In this document: positions 18,839 through 27,006 of the stretch, piece after piece | How the letters are laid out: every line of letters begins with the position of its first letter | Numbering within the stretch: position 1 is the stretch's first letter | From: Parasedimentitalea marina | GTDB lineage: Bacteria > Pseudomonadota > Alphaproteobacteria > Rhodobacterales > Rhodobacteraceae | Length of the DNA stretch: 64,000 nt | Reading direction: 5' to 3' | Assembly (NCBI RefSeq): GCF_004006175.1 | Contig: NZ_CP033219.1 | Location: 4,030,001 to 4,094,000 of the forward strand | Notes under the pieces: generated by a model | What the model saw: the letters and a program-made list of their open reading frames with translations, nothing else | What the model was told of the DNA's origin: nothing | Databases searched by the model: none | Made by a program: the position numbers and the translations under genes

Positions 18839-19192
18839 ATGTCAGCGAAAAGCGAATTCCCAAGCGACAAACAGGACAAGTACGTCCTTCGCTTCCCCGA
18901 CGGGATGCGCGACCGCATCAAAGCGGCGGCGGCTGAAAACAATCGCTCAATGAATGCCGAAATCGTTGCGACTCTTGAAGAAAATTATCCTTCCATCCCA
19001 TCGTTGGAGGAGCTCATGAAGATTCTTGAGGATCTATCCGGCCAACTTGGCAAGATGGAACAAGGTCCGGAATGGGCCGAGGCGTCCAACAATTTCATCG
19101 AACTGATTGATGCAATAAGGGGGCGTATCCACACTTTTACAGACGATGAGGTGCATCAAACTTACAAAACTATTACCCGTACCGACGACTAA
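18839..19192 (+). CDS. Arc-family ribbon-helix-helix DNA-binding protein
   Basis: 117 residues. Residues 12-52 (YVLRFPDGMRDRIKAAAAEN, then RSMNAEIVATLEE) are a clear Arc-like ribbon-helix-helix domain: a short beta strand that reads DNA, then two helices. The C-terminal half is acidic and helical and may mediate oligomerisation. The likely role is control of the integrase/excisionase genes across the divergent region. The ATG at 18839 comes directly after an inverted repeat (18808-18831) that could be its own operator. Confidence 0.82.
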   Translation: MSAKSEFPSDKQDKYVLRFPDGMRDRIKAAAAENNRSMNAEIVATLEENYPSIPSLEELMKILEDLSGQLGKMEQGPEWAEASNNFIELIDAIRGRIHTFTDDEVHQTYKTITRTDD

Positions 19193-19282
19193 CCTCACCG
19201 TCAGTAAGCGGTGATCTGGGCAGGCCATTGCGGAGACCAGATCTCAAACGTGGCAATTTTCCGATCTGGGTGGCGATATTGA

Positions 19283-19531
19283 CTGCCAACGCCCCGCACC
19301 CCGTTAGATACTCCTGTGGTCACCTCAGACACTCCAATCGCACTGGCGCTGGCTGAGCAGAACAACAGGCACCTAGAAAATCGTGTCGCAGACTTAGAAA
19401 CACGTTTGACAGAGATGAAGGAAGAGCGAGATACATCCCAGCAGGAAGCACGCGAGGACAGACATCGGGTCGTGGCATTACTAGAGGACCGTCGCCCAAG
19501 ATCACTGTGGTCCCTCTTCAAAGGGAAATAA
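19283..19531 (+). pseudogene. C-terminal coiled-coil remnant of a DNA-binding protein
   Basis: An open frame bounded upstream by a stop at 19280 and lacking an ATG; the only start is GTG at 19316 (71 codons). It encodes a heptad-rich charged helix (NNRHLENRVADLETRLTEMK) and ends RPRSLWSLFKGK. This matches the tail of plasmid or island helix-turn-helix proteins that end in a coiled coil and an aromatic/basic motif. The N-terminal DNA-binding domain is absent. I read it as a truncated leftover, though a short coiled-coil protein from the GTG cannot be excluded. Confidence 0.4.
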
Positions 19532-19601
19532 GTTCCACCTGTGAATCTGGTGCTTGGGCTGAGACTTAGCCAGGAGATGAGGTTGCGTTCGTCATGCAAT
19601 C

Positions 19602-19883
19602 TCATTTGTATTGCGCATCATTCAGTCGCCAATACAGGCAGGAGCCCAGTTTATCCTCGTCAGCGATGGCGAAGGGTGTTCCAAATCGGCCCTTTATGCT
19701 GCCGTCTGCTCCGGCGTAGAGTAGAAGCGCGACGTTTCCCTCCGATCGCAGTATGCAGAGCTGTGTGGCCATGCTCGCCACCACGTGCGTTGACGTCCGC
19801 TCCGGCGTCGAGCAGCGCTTCAATGTTTTCCGACGATCCAGAGGAAGCCGCACGATGCAGGGAGGTGTTGCCCTCTTCCCGCG
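19602..19883 (-). pseudogene. ankyrin-repeat gene fragment, frameshifted
   Basis: Minus-strand frame from about 19883 gives two ankyrin repeats: GNTSLHRAASSGSSENIEAL with LLDAGADVNARGG, then HGHTALHTAI. The reading then shifts frame to EGNVALLLYAGADGSIKGRF and GTPFAIADEDK, the next repeat, ending at 19602. One frameshift near 19745 explains both. The 5' side is replaced by repeat DNA (19878-20060), so the gene has no start of its own. Probably once a small ankyrin protein of the island. Confidence 0.6.
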
Positions 19884-19936
19884 CGAGCACGAATTGGTTT
19901 CGAAATGCGGCAAAACCTCTATTCCCAGCACCTCCA
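19878..19936. repeat. 59-base repeat shared with the helix-turn-helix/HGG gene
   Basis: Matches 43665-43723 with about three differences, all around the middle. At 43665 it is coding sequence of the helix-turn-helix/HGG protein (LEVLGIEVL-xx-FETNSCSRG); here the same peptide precedes the ankyrin fragment in another context. It shows that a piece of the right-end gene was copied to the left end of the island. Confidence 0.75.
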
Positions 19937-20060
19937 GCTGCCGTTCGTGCCCAGTGCGTCTAACGGCAGGTACCAGCCCCAAAGCGGTCATGGTCTCAAA
20001 TTTGCCCAGCTCAAAAGCGGTCTTTCAAATTCGGTTGACTAAAGGTCCGCTGAGCGGAAC
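19937..20060. repeat. dispersed island repeat A, copy 1
   Basis: Related to 39261-39384 along nearly its whole length (shared core gcggtcatggtctcaaa and the end caaattcggttgactaaagg) and to 41052-41110 over its first half. No coding function is evident. The core GGTCCGCT-xx-GCGGA at its right end is an imperfect inverted repeat. Confidence 0.75.
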
Positions 20061-20417
20061 TTACCTGACATTTGAGCTCACGCATATTACTGACACAGCA
20101 TCCCCCCACATGTGCAGAAATCCAATTTCTATTACGCAGTGAAGTTAAATAAATAGCCACCCACACTCATTCGAGTCGATAGAAGACAAACTTTGGTCTT
20201 CCAGAACAAATCCGGTGAACTTCAGGATCGCAGTAATTTAACGAGTTCACTATGCGCATCCTGAATTGGGTTCACCTGGCGGATACCTAATGAGACTCAC
20301 CAACAACCACTTTGAACGAGCCGCAAGTAGGGTCGACATAGCCAAGTAAGTGAAAAAGCTCCCGAGGACTGTTCCAGATTCAGAGTAGAAAGCTTAGTTT
20401 GTACTTACAGGAAACTT
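20061..20417. other. intergenic, no gene seen
   Basis: 357 bases between repeat A and the end of the LysR gene. A+T content rises here. I see no open frame of note, no clear terminator and no known repeat. Confidence 0.5.
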
Positions 20418-21332
20418 TTAGACATCGCTAAAGTCAAACCCGTCCAAGTCAGCCAAGAATGCTTCAAAGAAGTCGGTGAATGTCGCGACGAGTGGCGGGA
20501 ACGCCTCATATGGCGGGTAGTAGAGGGACAACCAGAGGGGCTCGGCTGTCCAATCTGGGAGGACATGTTCGATCGATCCATTTTTGAGGCCCTGGCTAAC
20601 AATGAATTCCGGTAGGACGGCTATGCCTGTGTCTGCCATAATCATTGAATAGAGAAAATTTCCATTATTTGAGATAAGGGAACTTCCAGCGGTTACTTTG
20701 CGCCTCATTGCTCCATTTCTCAGCTTCCATGTCTCGGCTTCTTTATTGTGCCCATAGGAAAGGCAGTTTTTACGATCCAGATTTTCGGGACTGTCAGGGC
20801 GTGGGTTGGTTTCAAAAAATACTTTGGATGCAACTACATGGCGCGGAATTTCACATATCTTTCGCCAGATCCCGGTCTTGTCTGTCAATGGCTCGGACAA
20901 TCGGATTGCCAAGTCGCAGTTCTCTTCGAAGATATCGACAAACCGATCTGTCATAGAGATTACTAATTCGATATTGGGATAAGCTAGCTGGAAGCTATTC
21001 ACTAGTCTCGGCATCAGGCCGATCCCAAAAGATAATGGAGCACTGATAATCAGCCTGCCACGATGTGGATGTGTCTCGCGTTCAAGTTCTTCTTTTATGC
21101 GATCGAACTCTTCGATCAGCGGGCGATAACGGGCGGCAACCAAAGCACCAGCAGAAGTGAGTGACACCCGCCGTGTTGTCCGTAGCAAAAGTTGTTGACC
21201 AAGGTCCTCTTCCAATCGAGCGATGATACGCGTGACCGTTGCTGGTGTCATACGCAAGGACTGCGAGGCCGCCGTGAAACTTTGGAGTGACGCAATTTCA
21301 AGAAAAACACGAATAGGCTTAAGGTTCAGCAT
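20418..21332 (-). CDS. LysR-type transcriptional regulator of the detoxification cargo
   Basis: 304 residues. N-terminal winged helix at 4-62 (IRVFLEIASLQSFTAASQSL, then TPATVTRIIARLEEDLGQQL), followed by a periplasmic-binding-like effector domain from about 90 (GRLIISAPLSFGIGLMPRL). It belongs to the CrgA/DmlR-like branch by its motif pattern. It is divergent from the ring-cleaving dioxygenase gene, so it probably controls that promoter, and possibly the second cassette at 30207, which has a shared upstream motif. The inducer is likely a quinone or phenol, by context only. Confidence 0.92.
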   Translation of the reverse strand: MLNLKPIRVFLEIASLQSFTAASQSLRMTPATVTRIIARLEEDLGQQLLLRTTRRVSLTSAGALVAARYRPLIEEFDRIKEELERETHPHRGRLIISAPLSFGIGLMPRLVNSFQLAYPNIELVISMTDRFVDIFEENCDLAIRLSEPLTDKTGIWRKICEIPRHVVASKVFFETNPRPDSPENLDRKNCLSYGHNKEAETWKLRNGAMRRKVTAGSSLISNNGNFLYSMIMADTGIAVLPEFIVSQGLKNGSIEHVLPDWTAEPLWLSLYYPPYEAFPPLVATFTDFFEAFLADLDGFDFSDV

Positions 21333-21342
21333 ACACTCATTA

Positions 21343-21384
21343 TTGCATTCACGATAACAAAAAATGCAAGGTAATTATCATTCT
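21343..21384 (+). promoter_or_regulatory. candidate LysR operator and promoter of dioxygenase cassette 1
   Basis: An inverted repeat TTGCATT/AATGCAA (21343-21349 and 21363-21369) followed at 21373-21384 by AATTATCATTCT. The 12-mer occurs identically upstream of the second cassette (30133-30144), where it also follows an inverted repeat. TATCAT inside it could be the -10 box; no good -35 box lies at 17-18 bases, as expected for an activator-dependent LysR promoter. Confidence 0.5.
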
Positions 21385-21477
21385 AAAAGTAGTCGCCCTT
21401 CACTAAGCTTATAAGTCCGCCTTCAAAAGTTCCTTGCGAACCTGAAGGCCACATTTGTTAAGTGAGTAAATGGATAC

Positions 21478-22407
21478 ATGAAAAAGTACGTAAAGGGATT
21501 ACATCACGTCACATCAATCGCAAATGACGCTTTTGAAAATAATCTGTTTTTTACTCAGACTTTGGCGATGAGACGCGTAAAAAAGACGGTGAACTTTGAC
21601 TCTCCAGGGGTTTACCACCTCTACTACGGCGACAAAATTGGCACTCCCGGCTCAATCATGACCTATTTCCCCTTCCACGGCATACCGAAGGGCCAACGCG
21701 GAACGGGCGAAGTGGGTATTACCGAATTTGCAATCCCGAATGGCGCTCTCACCTATTGGAAAGAACGCCTTGTACATCTCGATGTCAGCGGTCTTTTCGA
21801 AACGAGTTTTCTTGGTGAAGCACGCTTGGAATTCAATGGACCCGACAAAGACAGATTTGCTTTCGTCGAGACCGATCATGCGGGGCGTACGCCGTGGTCT
21901 GGCTCAGTTGCCGATGAAGAAGTCGGCATTCTTGGCCTCAACGGTGTCCGACTTAGCTTGCGGGATTCGACGGCGACAGGTGAACTACTGACACTCTTGG
22001 GATACCAGAAAGTTGAGTCTACTGGTAACGTCGCTCGGTTTCGTATCATGGGAGGAAACCCCGCAAACACAATCGACCTTGAAGAGTTGCCAGCTTCCCA
22101 GCACGCGTTTCAAGGCGCTGGGTCAGTGCACCATATCGCATTTGCAGTTGAGGACCGCGCTGCTCAGCTCGAGGCACGCCGCGCACTGCTAGACGCAGGT
22201 TTACAGGTTACACCGGTGATTGACCGGGACTATTTTTGGTCGGTCTATTTTAGAGCCCCATGCGGAGTTTTGTTCGAAATTGCGACCAATGGACCAGGGT
22301 TTGATCGCGATGAAGATACCGCACATCTGGGTGAAAAACTGAAATTGCCAAGGCGATACCACCCCTATCGGGAACATATCGAGCGCAAACTGCCTCAACT
22401 TGTTTAA
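21478..22407 (+). CDS. ring-cleaving dioxygenase, VOC superfamily (MhqO/LinE-like), copy 1
   Basis: 309 residues of two vicinal-oxygen-chelate modules. Metal ligand candidates are His9/His10 (GLHHVTS), His218/His219 (GSVHHIAFAV) and Glu267 (VLFEIAT), the two-His one-carboxylate set of extradiol-type dioxygenases. Relatives such as MhqO cleave hydroquinones in the response to quinone stress. It is divergent from a LysR gene and followed 14 bases later by its esterase partner. A second, similar copy lies at 30207. The substrate is inferred. Confidence 0.85.
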   Translation: MKKYVKGLHHVTSIANDAFENNLFFTQTLAMRRVKKTVNFDSPGVYHLYYGDKIGTPGSIMTYFPFHGIPKGQRGTGEVGITEFAIPNGALTYWKERLVHLDVSGLFETSFLGEARLEFNGPDKDRFAFVETDHAGRTPWSGSVADEEVGILGLNGVRLSLRDSTATGELLTLLGYQKVESTGNVARFRIMGGNPANTIDLEELPASQHAFQGAGSVHHIAFAVEDRAAQLEARRALLDAGLQVTPVIDRDYFWSVYFRAPCGVLFEIATNGPGFDRDEDTAHLGEKLKLPRRYHPYREHIERKLPQLV

Positions 22408-22421
22408 AGGGGCGGGAAGTT

Positions 22422-23048
22422 ATGAGTATTGGTAGCTACTACGCATTGTCCGTTGCGCCCTCAGCAAATGCACCGTTGATTTTCGCTTTTCACGGTATAG
22501 GGGGAGACGAACGGCAGTTCTTTTCGTTCGCCCAGGTATTGGTGCCCGGAGCCGGTGTCATCTCCCCTCGTGGAGATGCATTGGAGATCGACCATCCCCG
22601 TTTTTTTCGCCGCTTGAGCGAAGGTGTCTTTGACATGGATGACCTCGCCTTGCGGACGAATAGAATGATTGATTTTCTTGCGGCCTGGGCAATGCGACAC
22701 CCGAAATCCCCGGTCTACGGCTTTGGTTATTCTATCGGCGCAACCATTCTGACATCAGTCCTCATCAAGCAACCCAACCTGTTTGATCGAGTAGGTCTGC
22801 TGCATCCGGTCATTCCTTGGCAACTCACTTCGGCCCCGGATTTTGATGGTACTCATATCCTGATCACAGCCGGACGAAATGACCCAATTTGCCCCCTCCA
22901 CATGACTGAACGACTGATCAACTGGGCCTCAGAGCAAGAGGCAATAGTTAAAACTGTGATTCATCATGGCGGACACGAGTTGCGCCGACAGGAAATTTCG
23001 GCGCTTTTGGCCCTGATGAACCCCTCATCTGAAATGAACAGCCTATGA
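22422..23048 (+). CDS. alpha/beta hydrolase of the MhqD/carboxylesterase type, copy 1
   Basis: 208 residues, a cytoplasmic phospholipase/carboxylesterase-like hydrolase. Oxyanion loop FHGIGGDE at 23-30, nucleophile Ser104 in GFGYSIGA, acid Asp154 in GRNDPICP and His185 in HHGGHE, all intact. In Firmicutes the MhqD-MhqO pair detoxifies quinones; the same pairing here suggests it hydrolyses a ring-cleavage product or conjugate. The next gene overlaps its stop (ATGA), giving a run of coupled genes. Confidence 0.85.
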   Translation: MSIGSYYALSVAPSANAPLIFAFHGIGGDERQFFSFAQVLVPGAGVISPRGDALEIDHPRFFRRLSEGVFDMDDLALRTNRMIDFLAAWAMRHPKSPVYGFGYSIGATILTSVLIKQPNLFDRVGLLHPVIPWQLTSAPDFDGTHILITAGRNDPICPLHMTERLINWASEQEAIVKTVIHHGGHELRRQEISALLALMNPSSEMNSL

Positions 23049-23380
23049 GCCGTCGGTCGTTCTATGCGTCTTGTAACCGGCCTAAACAGAGGCTCAGCAT
23101 TGGCATAGCTGTCGACCACTCAAGCAAATCATTGGCGTTCGATTTCAAGCAAATAATACCTCACAGGGAACCTTCTACCCTGCCTGTAAGCAAGCGCGCC
23201 GCGATTCCAATTTATTGGCCTTTGAACGAGTACGCGACCGGCTTGGATGCCGACCTTCTGTCTAGGTCTTTCGGCTTCATCACATCCAAGGAGACCACCG
23301 GTTCAACATCTCTTGTTGCCACAGAAAATCATGATTTGAACCACTTCCGAAGTAAATCATACGAAAGGTCTGAGACATGA
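23045..23380 (+). CDS. hypothetical protein, coupled at both ends
   Basis: 111 residues, basic and polar, with no signal peptide, membrane segment or motif I recognise (MSRRSFYASCNRPKQRLSIG at the start). Its ATG overlaps the esterase stop and its TGA overlaps the start of the next gene, both as ATGA. Such double coupling is what a real operon gene shows, and chance would seldom give it. Amino-acid composition is nevertheless unremarkable, and it may be a degenerate or orphan gene. In the second cassette the esterase is followed by a XapX protein, which this is not. Confidence 0.45.
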   Translation: MSRRSFYASCNRPKQRLSIGIAVDHSSKSLAFDFKQIIPHREPSTLPVSKRAAIPIYWPLNEYATGLDADLLSRSFGFITSKETTGSTSLVATENHDLNHFRSKSYERSET

Positions 23381-24195
23381 AACCCGTCCCCAGTTGTCTT
23401 GATAGAAAGCAAGGAAGAGCGCCAAAGGCGACCGCGACTGTATTCTGTACTGGGCTGGTACTTTGCCTTTCTTCTGAAGCCGTACCAGCACAAAACGTTT
23501 CGACCACGGAAATCCAACTGCACTACGGAGACGGGTTTCACCTTGGCCGAAATGATGCCGGACGAACCTCGCGGTCAGTCGCTACGCTCGAACACTTCAC
23601 CGCATCCGAAAATGGCGATGTGTTTTTCTTTGTTGATGGCTACTACGATTATGATGGCCTTCAAACTAACAAAAAGAGCGGTCACTATGGCGAAATTTAT
23701 GGGCACTTGAGCGGCAAGGCTCTGGGGTTGAATTTCCAAGACAATAGTTTCGTAAAGGATATCGCCTTTGGGCTCGGTGTGAACCAGAGCGAAAACCTTA
23801 CCATCGGATTGTTAGGCTCGCGCGCAACTTTCAATGTGCAAGGTTTTTCACTTCTGAGCCTCGGTCTATACGCCTACGAGACCATCAAAGATCCATTGGA
23901 TCGCGATCTGGATACAACGTATCAGGCAACTCTGAGCTGGAAAGCTCCATTTGAGTTTGGCGGCCAGAATTTTACCGCCAAAGGCTTTGTCGATTTCATT
24001 GGAGACAGAGGGAATGGTGTCGACAACCAGATAGTGTTCTCGCCACAAATCCGGTGGGATGCGGGCCGCGCCATCGGTTGGCAACCAAACAGGTTCGATC
24101 TTGGCATCGAATATATCCATTTCAAAAACAAGTTCGGTGTCTCCGGTGTAACCGACAATTCACTCTCGATTTTTGCTGCTTTCAAACTGCACTGA
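23377..24195 (+). CDS. outer-membrane channel of the Tsx-like family
   Basis: 272 residues with an export signal ending near VPAQN (about residue 40 from the ATG at 23377; a shorter start inside is possible). The remainder is a beta-barrel pattern beginning IQLHYGDGFHLGR and including VATLEHFTASENGDVFFFVD, typical of nucleoside-specific Tsx-like porins, and ends with an aromatic/His strand (FAAFKLH). It could admit an aromatic or nucleoside-like compound, or serve export. It is coupled to the preceding gene by a 4-base overlap and followed by two exported proteins of unknown role. Confidence 0.75.
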   Translation: MKPVPSCLDRKQGRAPKATATVFCTGLVLCLSSEAVPAQNVSTTEIQLHYGDGFHLGRNDAGRTSRSVATLEHFTASENGDVFFFVDGYYDYDGLQTNKKSGHYGEIYGHLSGKALGLNFQDNSFVKDIAFGLGVNQSENLTIGLLGSRATFNVQGFSLLSLGLYAYETIKDPLDRDLDTTYQATLSWKAPFEFGGQNFTAKGFVDFIGDRGNGVDNQIVFSPQIRWDAGRAIGWQPNRFDLGIEYIHFKNKFGVSGVTDNSLSIFAAFKLH

Positions 24196-24253
24196 ACGAT
24201 AAATATCATGTCCCGTATCGCGCAATAGCCAAACCAAAGCTAGGAGAAAGACC

Positions 24254-25486
24254 ATGCCAAAATCAGTTCGAGGACCTCTTTTGGTGGCAGGAGTGCTTGC
24301 ATTCTTAGCCTCTGAAACCGCTATGGCGCAGGGAGTCCGGCTTCAGTCGGCCGGTGCGTTGGCTTTTGACAATGGAAACGTTCTATTTGTTGGGGATACC
24401 AAGGCGGGTGTTGTTCACGCCTTCGCCCTGCCCGGTGAAACTCTGGAAGACCAAAGCGATTACCGATTGGGGCGGGCACAAAGCTTCGAAGGTCGTACAC
24501 TTGTCCAAAACATAGACGCAAAAATTGGCGAAATGCTGGGCGTCACTGCAGAGGAAGTGGTGATCAACGATATGGTTGTACATAAGCCCACAGGCCAGAT
24601 CTTTCTCTCCATTCACAAGGGACGTGGTCCGGATGCCGTTCCATTCATTGTGACGGTAGATCACGGCGTGCTTGAGAGGGTTGATTTGAGCATCGCAGAT
24701 CATAGTTCAATCTCAATCGGGCCTATTAATAACGACGAAACGCTGGAGTTCGGGCAATCTCTGAACAATTTGGCAATTACTGATATCGACTATTATGACG
24801 GTGAGATTTTTGTAGCCGGTGTATCGAACGAAGAATTCGCGTCAAAGCTGCGACGAGTTCCTTTTCCGTTCACTAATGAGGTCAACACATCCTCGATTGA
24901 AATCTGGCACGCGGTGCACGCACAATTTGAAACACGCGCACCAATTATCACCCAAGACATCCGCGAACTGGACTCTGTACCAACGCTAATCGCAATTTAT
25001 GCCTGCACCCCAATCGTACGTATACCTCTATCAGACTTGCAGGACGGCGCACAGGTTCGGGGTACAATGATCGGAGAAATGGGTTTTGGAAACACGCCCA
25101 TTGATATCGTCAGCTTCACCAACCCAATGGACAACAGCGACTATATGCTGGTGACGAACACCAACCGCAGCGCTGCAATGATCTCGCTGCCAGCTATCGC
25201 TTCCGCTGACCCTATGCCGTTCGGTGAAGGTGTCGGGCCGGTCTTCTCGGTTGCTGGTGTCGAACAGTATCCTATGCCGATGAGTGGCACCTTGCATTTG
25301 GACCTGATTGACGAGCAATGGGCAGTCACCATTCGCCGTCACCCCGAAGAGCTGGGGCGAATCGACATGCACACGGTCCCAATCCCATTCTTCTTCGACC
25401 GCGCTGATCATGTGGTAGAGATGAACTGGGCTGATGGCCCTGATCCGTTCGGCTATAAGGGACTTCCACCCATCGAGTACAACTGA
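24254..25486 (+). CDS. exported beta-propeller-like protein, function unknown
   Basis: 410 residues. Signal peptide to about 25 (SETAMAQG). The rest contains repeated strand units such as ALAFDNGNVLFVGDTKAG, VVHKPTGQIFLSIHKGRG and ITDIDYYDGEIFVAG, which look like blades of a propeller (NHL/SMP-30 style), with no catalytic set I can name. It is the first of a pair: its stop shares one base with the next start (TGATG). The two probably act together in the periplasm, possibly binding a ligand delivered by the Tsx-like channel before them. Confidence 0.6.
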   Translation: MPKSVRGPLLVAGVLAFLASETAMAQGVRLQSAGALAFDNGNVLFVGDTKAGVVHAFALPGETLEDQSDYRLGRAQSFEGRTLVQNIDAKIGEMLGVTAEEVVINDMVVHKPTGQIFLSIHKGRGPDAVPFIVTVDHGVLERVDLSIADHSSISIGPINNDETLEFGQSLNNLAITDIDYYDGEIFVAGVSNEEFASKLRRVPFPFTNEVNTSSIEIWHAVHAQFETRAPIITQDIRELDSVPTLIAIYACTPIVRIPLSDLQDGAQVRGTMIGEMGFGNTPIDIVSFTNPMDNSDYMLVTNTNRSAAMISLPAIASADPMPFGEGVGPVFSVAGVEQYPMPMSGTLHLDLIDEQWAVTIRRHPEELGRIDMHTVPIPFFFDRADHVVEMNWADGPDPFGYKGLPPIEYN

Positions 25487-26289
25487 TGAACTTTCTTGTT
25501 GGTCTAGCACGGCAAGCCATTTTTGCCGTGCTCCTTTTGGTCCCGGCTCAATCCCATGCGGAAGCGGGCTTGCACCTTTTGAACTATGCCCCTGCAAGCC
25601 CTACTGTTCCGGACAACATTCTGAGGATCTACCTCAGCTTTTCTCGCCCTATGGCGCGAGGGCAGGTTCGTGATGCAATCAGGCTTGTCCATAGTATCCA
25701 GGGTGAAGTGGAAAATCCGTTCCTCAATTTGGGAGTGGAATTGTGGGATGCCGACCAGCGGCGATTGACTCTCCTGTTTGATCCAGGCCGGATCAAACAG
25801 GGTGTGGGCCCAAATATTCAAGCCGGAGCTGCCCTCGTCGCTGGTCAAAACTATCAGCTGATCGTTGATGGCGGCATGAAGAGCGCTGCTGGCGTGGCTC
25901 TAGGCGAAACCAGGGTTATTTCCTATCAAGTGGTTGCTGCAGAACGACGGGCCATTTCACCTGGTGACTGGAGGCTTGAAGCACCGATGCATGACAGTCG
26001 CGAAATGTTGAAACTGACGTTTGATCGGCTGATCGATACTGCTGTATCCCGCCGGTTAATTCACATAGTTGGATCTGATGGCAACACCATTCCAGGTCAT
26101 ATCAAAAGTGACGGGCGTTCGTGGACATTCCAACCTTTCGGTTCATGGGGTGCCGGGCTCTATCGGGTGATTATTAGCCCTGCGCTGGAAGACATATCCG
26201 GCAATACAATTCGCGCGCCCTTCGATGCTAATTCAGGCACAATAGGGTCACAAACATCCCCAATGGAACTTACATTCTTAACTCGTTAG
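25486..26289 (+). CDS. exported protein with Ig-like (CopC/SbsA-type) domain
   Basis: 267 residues. Signal peptide to about 25 (AQSHAEAG). Two beta-sandwich units: LHLLNYAPASPTVPDNILRI-YLSFSRPM near 30-60, and LKLTFDRLID with LYRVIISPALEDISGN later. The wording resembles SbsA-type Ig-like repeats, which often end with 'aLeDisGN'. It shares one base with the upstream propeller-like gene, implying co-translation and perhaps a complex. No function known to me. Confidence 0.6.
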   Translation: MNFLVGLARQAIFAVLLLVPAQSHAEAGLHLLNYAPASPTVPDNILRIYLSFSRPMARGQVRDAIRLVHSIQGEVENPFLNLGVELWDADQRRLTLLFDPGRIKQGVGPNIQAGAALVAGQNYQLIVDGGMKSAAGVALGETRVISYQVVAAERRAISPGDWRLEAPMHDSREMLKLTFDRLIDTAVSRRLIHIVGSDGNTIPGHIKSDGRSWTFQPFGSWGAGLYRVIISPALEDISGNTIRAPFDANSGTIGSQTSPMELTFLTR

Positions 26290-26297
26290 GAGGCTCA

Positions 26298-26996
26298 ATG
26301 CCGCTGATTCATGACCGCAATTCACGCGGCCACACCAAAACTGGTTGGCTGGACAGCTTTCATACCTTTTCGATGGGTGGCTTCTATGATCCAAAACGGG
26401 TTCAACACAGAGCATTACGGGTCCTAAATGAAGACAGGGTGATCCCCGGTGCTGGTTTTGGGAAACATGATCACCAGGAAATGGACATCGTGACACTGGT
26501 GCTGAGTGGTGCGCTACGCCACGAAGATTCTCTGGGCAACGGATCCGTCATTCACCCCGGAGAAATCCAGTCCATGACGGCTGGCACCGGGATCACCCAT
26601 TCTGAAATGAACGCCTCGGAGAGTGAGCAGGTTCATTTCTATCAAATCTGGATAATCCCGGATGAGACAGGCCTGTCTCCAAGTTACCAACAACGGCCCA
26701 TTGATTTGATTGCAACGAAAAACACTCTTCACCCCATTGCGTGCGGGAGGGGCAGTGACGGAACTGTAAAGCTGCACAGTGATACAACCCTTCTAATGGC
26801 CGGCCTGACTGATGGTGCCAGTGTTCACTATCAATTCGAACCAGGTAGAGCAGGTTTTTTGCAGGTTGTTTCCGGGTTGATTTCCATTGATGGGAACCAA
26901 TTCAAAGCAGGCGACGGGCTTCAATTTGAATCCACAGGACACTGTTCCGTGGACGCAGAGGAAGATGCCACTGTATTGCTCTTTGACCTTAAATGA
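26298..26996 (+). CDS. pirin family protein (YhaK/YhhW quercetinase-like)
   Basis: 232 residues, bicupin. Metal-binding signature GFGKHDHQEMDIVTLVLSG near 52-70 and the second set GTGITHSEMN near 97-106, giving the His-His-His-Glu ligands of pirins. Homologues oxidise quercetin in vitro and respond to oxidative or electrophile stress. Follows the Ig-like gene by 8 bases; a GGAGG ribosome site precedes the ATG. Fits the quinone-detoxification theme of the island. Confidence 0.88.
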   Translation: MPLIHDRNSRGHTKTGWLDSFHTFSMGGFYDPKRVQHRALRVLNEDRVIPGAGFGKHDHQEMDIVTLVLSGALRHEDSLGNGSVIHPGEIQSMTAGTGITHSEMNASESEQVHFYQIWIIPDETGLSPSYQQRPIDLIATKNTLHPIACGRGSDGTVKLHSDTTLLMAGLTDGASVHYQFEPGRAGFLQVVSGLISIDGNQFKAGDGLQFESTGHCSVDAEEDATVLLFDLK

Positions 26997-27006
26997 CGGG
27001 GCACAC

